Assembly: GCA_046724435.1 (NCBI GenBank)
Contig: JBKOWN010000125.1
Coordinates: 1-6,248 of the forward strand
Reading direction: 5' to 3'
Origin: JALZAA01 sp046724435
GTDB taxonomy: Bacteria; Actinomycetota; Acidimicrobiia; IMCC26256; JACDBD01
Length of the DNA stretch: 6,248 bases
Shown: one piece after another, positions 5,299 to 6,248 of the stretch
How the letters are laid out: every line of letters starts with the position of its first letter
Numbering within the stretch: the stretch's first letter is position 1
Notes under the pieces: model-generated
Databases searched by the model: none
What the model saw: only the letters and a program-made list of their open reading frames with translations
Told to the model about the DNA's origin: nothing
Position numbers and translations under genes: made by a program

Positions 5299-6248
5299 AT
5301 GTCCGAGCAGGTGACTGCGCTCGGGCGCCGCGCCCGACTCGCCTCCCGGCGGCTGGCGTCGGCGTCGGCGGCCGAGAAGGACGCCGCGCTGCTCACGGCG
5401 GCCGACCTGCTCGTCGAGCGGACGCCCGAGATCCTCGCCGCCAACACCGCCGACACCGAGCGGGCCGCCGCCGGCGGCATGGAGTCGGGGCCGCTCGACC
5501 GGCTGCGTCTCACGGACGGTCGCGTCGCCGGCATGGCCGATGGCTTGCGCAAGGTCGCGGCCCTGCCCGACCCCGTCGGCGAGCTGCTCGACGGCTGGGT
5601 GCGACCCAACGGCCTCGAGATCCATCGGGTCCGGGTGCCGCTGGGCGTGGTGGCGATCATCTACGAGAACCGGCCCAACGTCACGAGCGACGCCGCCAGC
5701 CTGTGCCTGAAGTCCGGCAACGCGGCGCTGCTGCGGGGGTCGGGATCGGCGATGCGCTCGAACGTCGCCGTAGCCGAGGTGCTGCGGGAGGCATTGCAGA
5801 AGACGGGCCTCCCCGAGGATGGTGTCGTCCTCGTCGAGGATCCATCCCATGAGACCGCCGTCGGAGTCATGCAGCTCACGGAGCTCGTGGACTGCCTCGT
5901 CCCGCGGGGCGGCGCCGAGCTCATCCGGAGCGTGCGCGATCACGCCACCGTCCCCGTCATCATCGACGGGGACGGGAACTGCCACGTGTACGTCGACGCC
6001 GCCGCTGACCTCGACGAGGCGCTCGACATCGTCGTCAACTCCAAGACGAACCGGCCGGGCGTGTGCAACGCGTCGGAGTCGCTCGTGGTGCACGCCGCCG
6101 TGGCGGCCGCGTTCTTGCCCCGAGCCTGCGCGGCGCTCGCCGAGCTCGGCGTCGAGCTTCTCGGCGACGAGCGGGCGCGCGAACTGTGGCCGGCGATGGG
6201 AATCGCGACCGATGACGACTACGCCCGCGAGTTCCTCGAGTTGCGGAT
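5299..6248 (+). CDS. proA: Gamma-glutamyl phosphate reductase, 3'-truncated by the window edge
   Basis: NADPH-dependent reduction of gamma-glutamyl phosphate to glutamate-5-semialdehyde, the second step of proline synthesis. The substrate comes from ProB encoded just upstream and is labile, so the two enzymes are thought to cooperate closely. 316 of about 415-420 codons are present. The ATG at 5299 is the only good start: an in-frame TAG is at 5266 and no other start codon lies between. Visible features are an Ala-rich N-terminal helix region (MSEQVTALGRRARLASR), the nucleotide-binding region GVVAIIYENRPNVTSDAAS (from 116; YENRPNVT 122-129), SGNAALLRGS (139-148), VPRGGAEL (201-208) and the catalytic cysteine C256 in RPGVCNASESLVVH. 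No frameshift or missing key residue is seen. It appears to have its own leaderless promoter rather than coupling to proB. Confidence 0.97.
   Translation, partial: MSEQVTALGRRARLASRRLASASAAEKDAALLTAADLLVERTPEILAANTADTERAAAGGMESGPLDRLRLTDGRVAGMADGLRKVAALPDPVGELLDGWVRPNGLEIHRVRVPLGVVAIIYENRPNVTSDAASLCLKSGNAALLRGSGSAMRSNVAVAEVLREALQKTGLPEDGVVLVEDPSHETAVGVMQLTELVDCLVPRGGAELIRSVRDHATVPVIIDGDGNCHVYVDAAADLDEALDIVVNSKTNRPGVCNASESLVVHAAVAAAFLPRACAALAELGVELLGDERARELWPAMGIATDDDYAREFLELR

Overview
This is a high-GC segment with every recognisable gene on the + strand. It carries the conserved actinobacterial block rne/rng – rplU – rpmA – obg – proB – proA. The first and last genes are cut by the window edges. 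GC content of roughly 70% with strongly GC-biased third codon positions, this gene order, an RNase E/G with an Arg-rich N-terminal extension, a Lys/Ala/Pro-tailed L21 and apparently leaderless genes all point to an actinobacterium. A non-streptomycete, perhaps Acidimicrobiia-like, lineage is possible, but I cannot fix the class from this window alone.

Layout. Positions 2-1714 hold the 3' part of a ribonuclease E/G that ends just after its zinc-link CPxC motif. After a 65-bp gap with a promoter-like TAGGCT come rplU (L21, 1780-2205) and rpmA (L27, 2215-2460), 9 bp apart, with the rpmA ribosome binding site overlapping the rplU stop. The 145-bp gap after rpmA holds two strong hairpins and then a -10 box directly in front of the obg GTG start (2606-3856). 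The obg stop overlaps the proB start in TGATG, and proB runs 3856-4965. A 333-bp stretch without a convincing gene (4966-5298) follows. It contains nested inverted repeats and, at its end, a -10-like box with an operator-like palindrome immediately before proA (5299 to beyond the window end).

Function. RNase E/G handles RNA processing and decay, L21 and L27 are 50S subunit proteins, and Obg is a GTPase acting in late 50S assembly and stress responses. ProB and ProA carry out the first two steps of proline synthesis from glutamate. These are housekeeping genes and I see no sign of a novel multi-gene system, mobile element, CRISPR array or tRNA/rRNA gene. The parts worth a second look are non-coding: the two apparent leaderless promoters, the palindrome in the proA promoter, and the structured proB-proA spacer. 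Three protein-level oddities are an RNase E/G with almost nothing after the Zn-link, the 18-bp repeats in the rplU tail, and an Obg G4 motif reading SKAD instead of NKxD.
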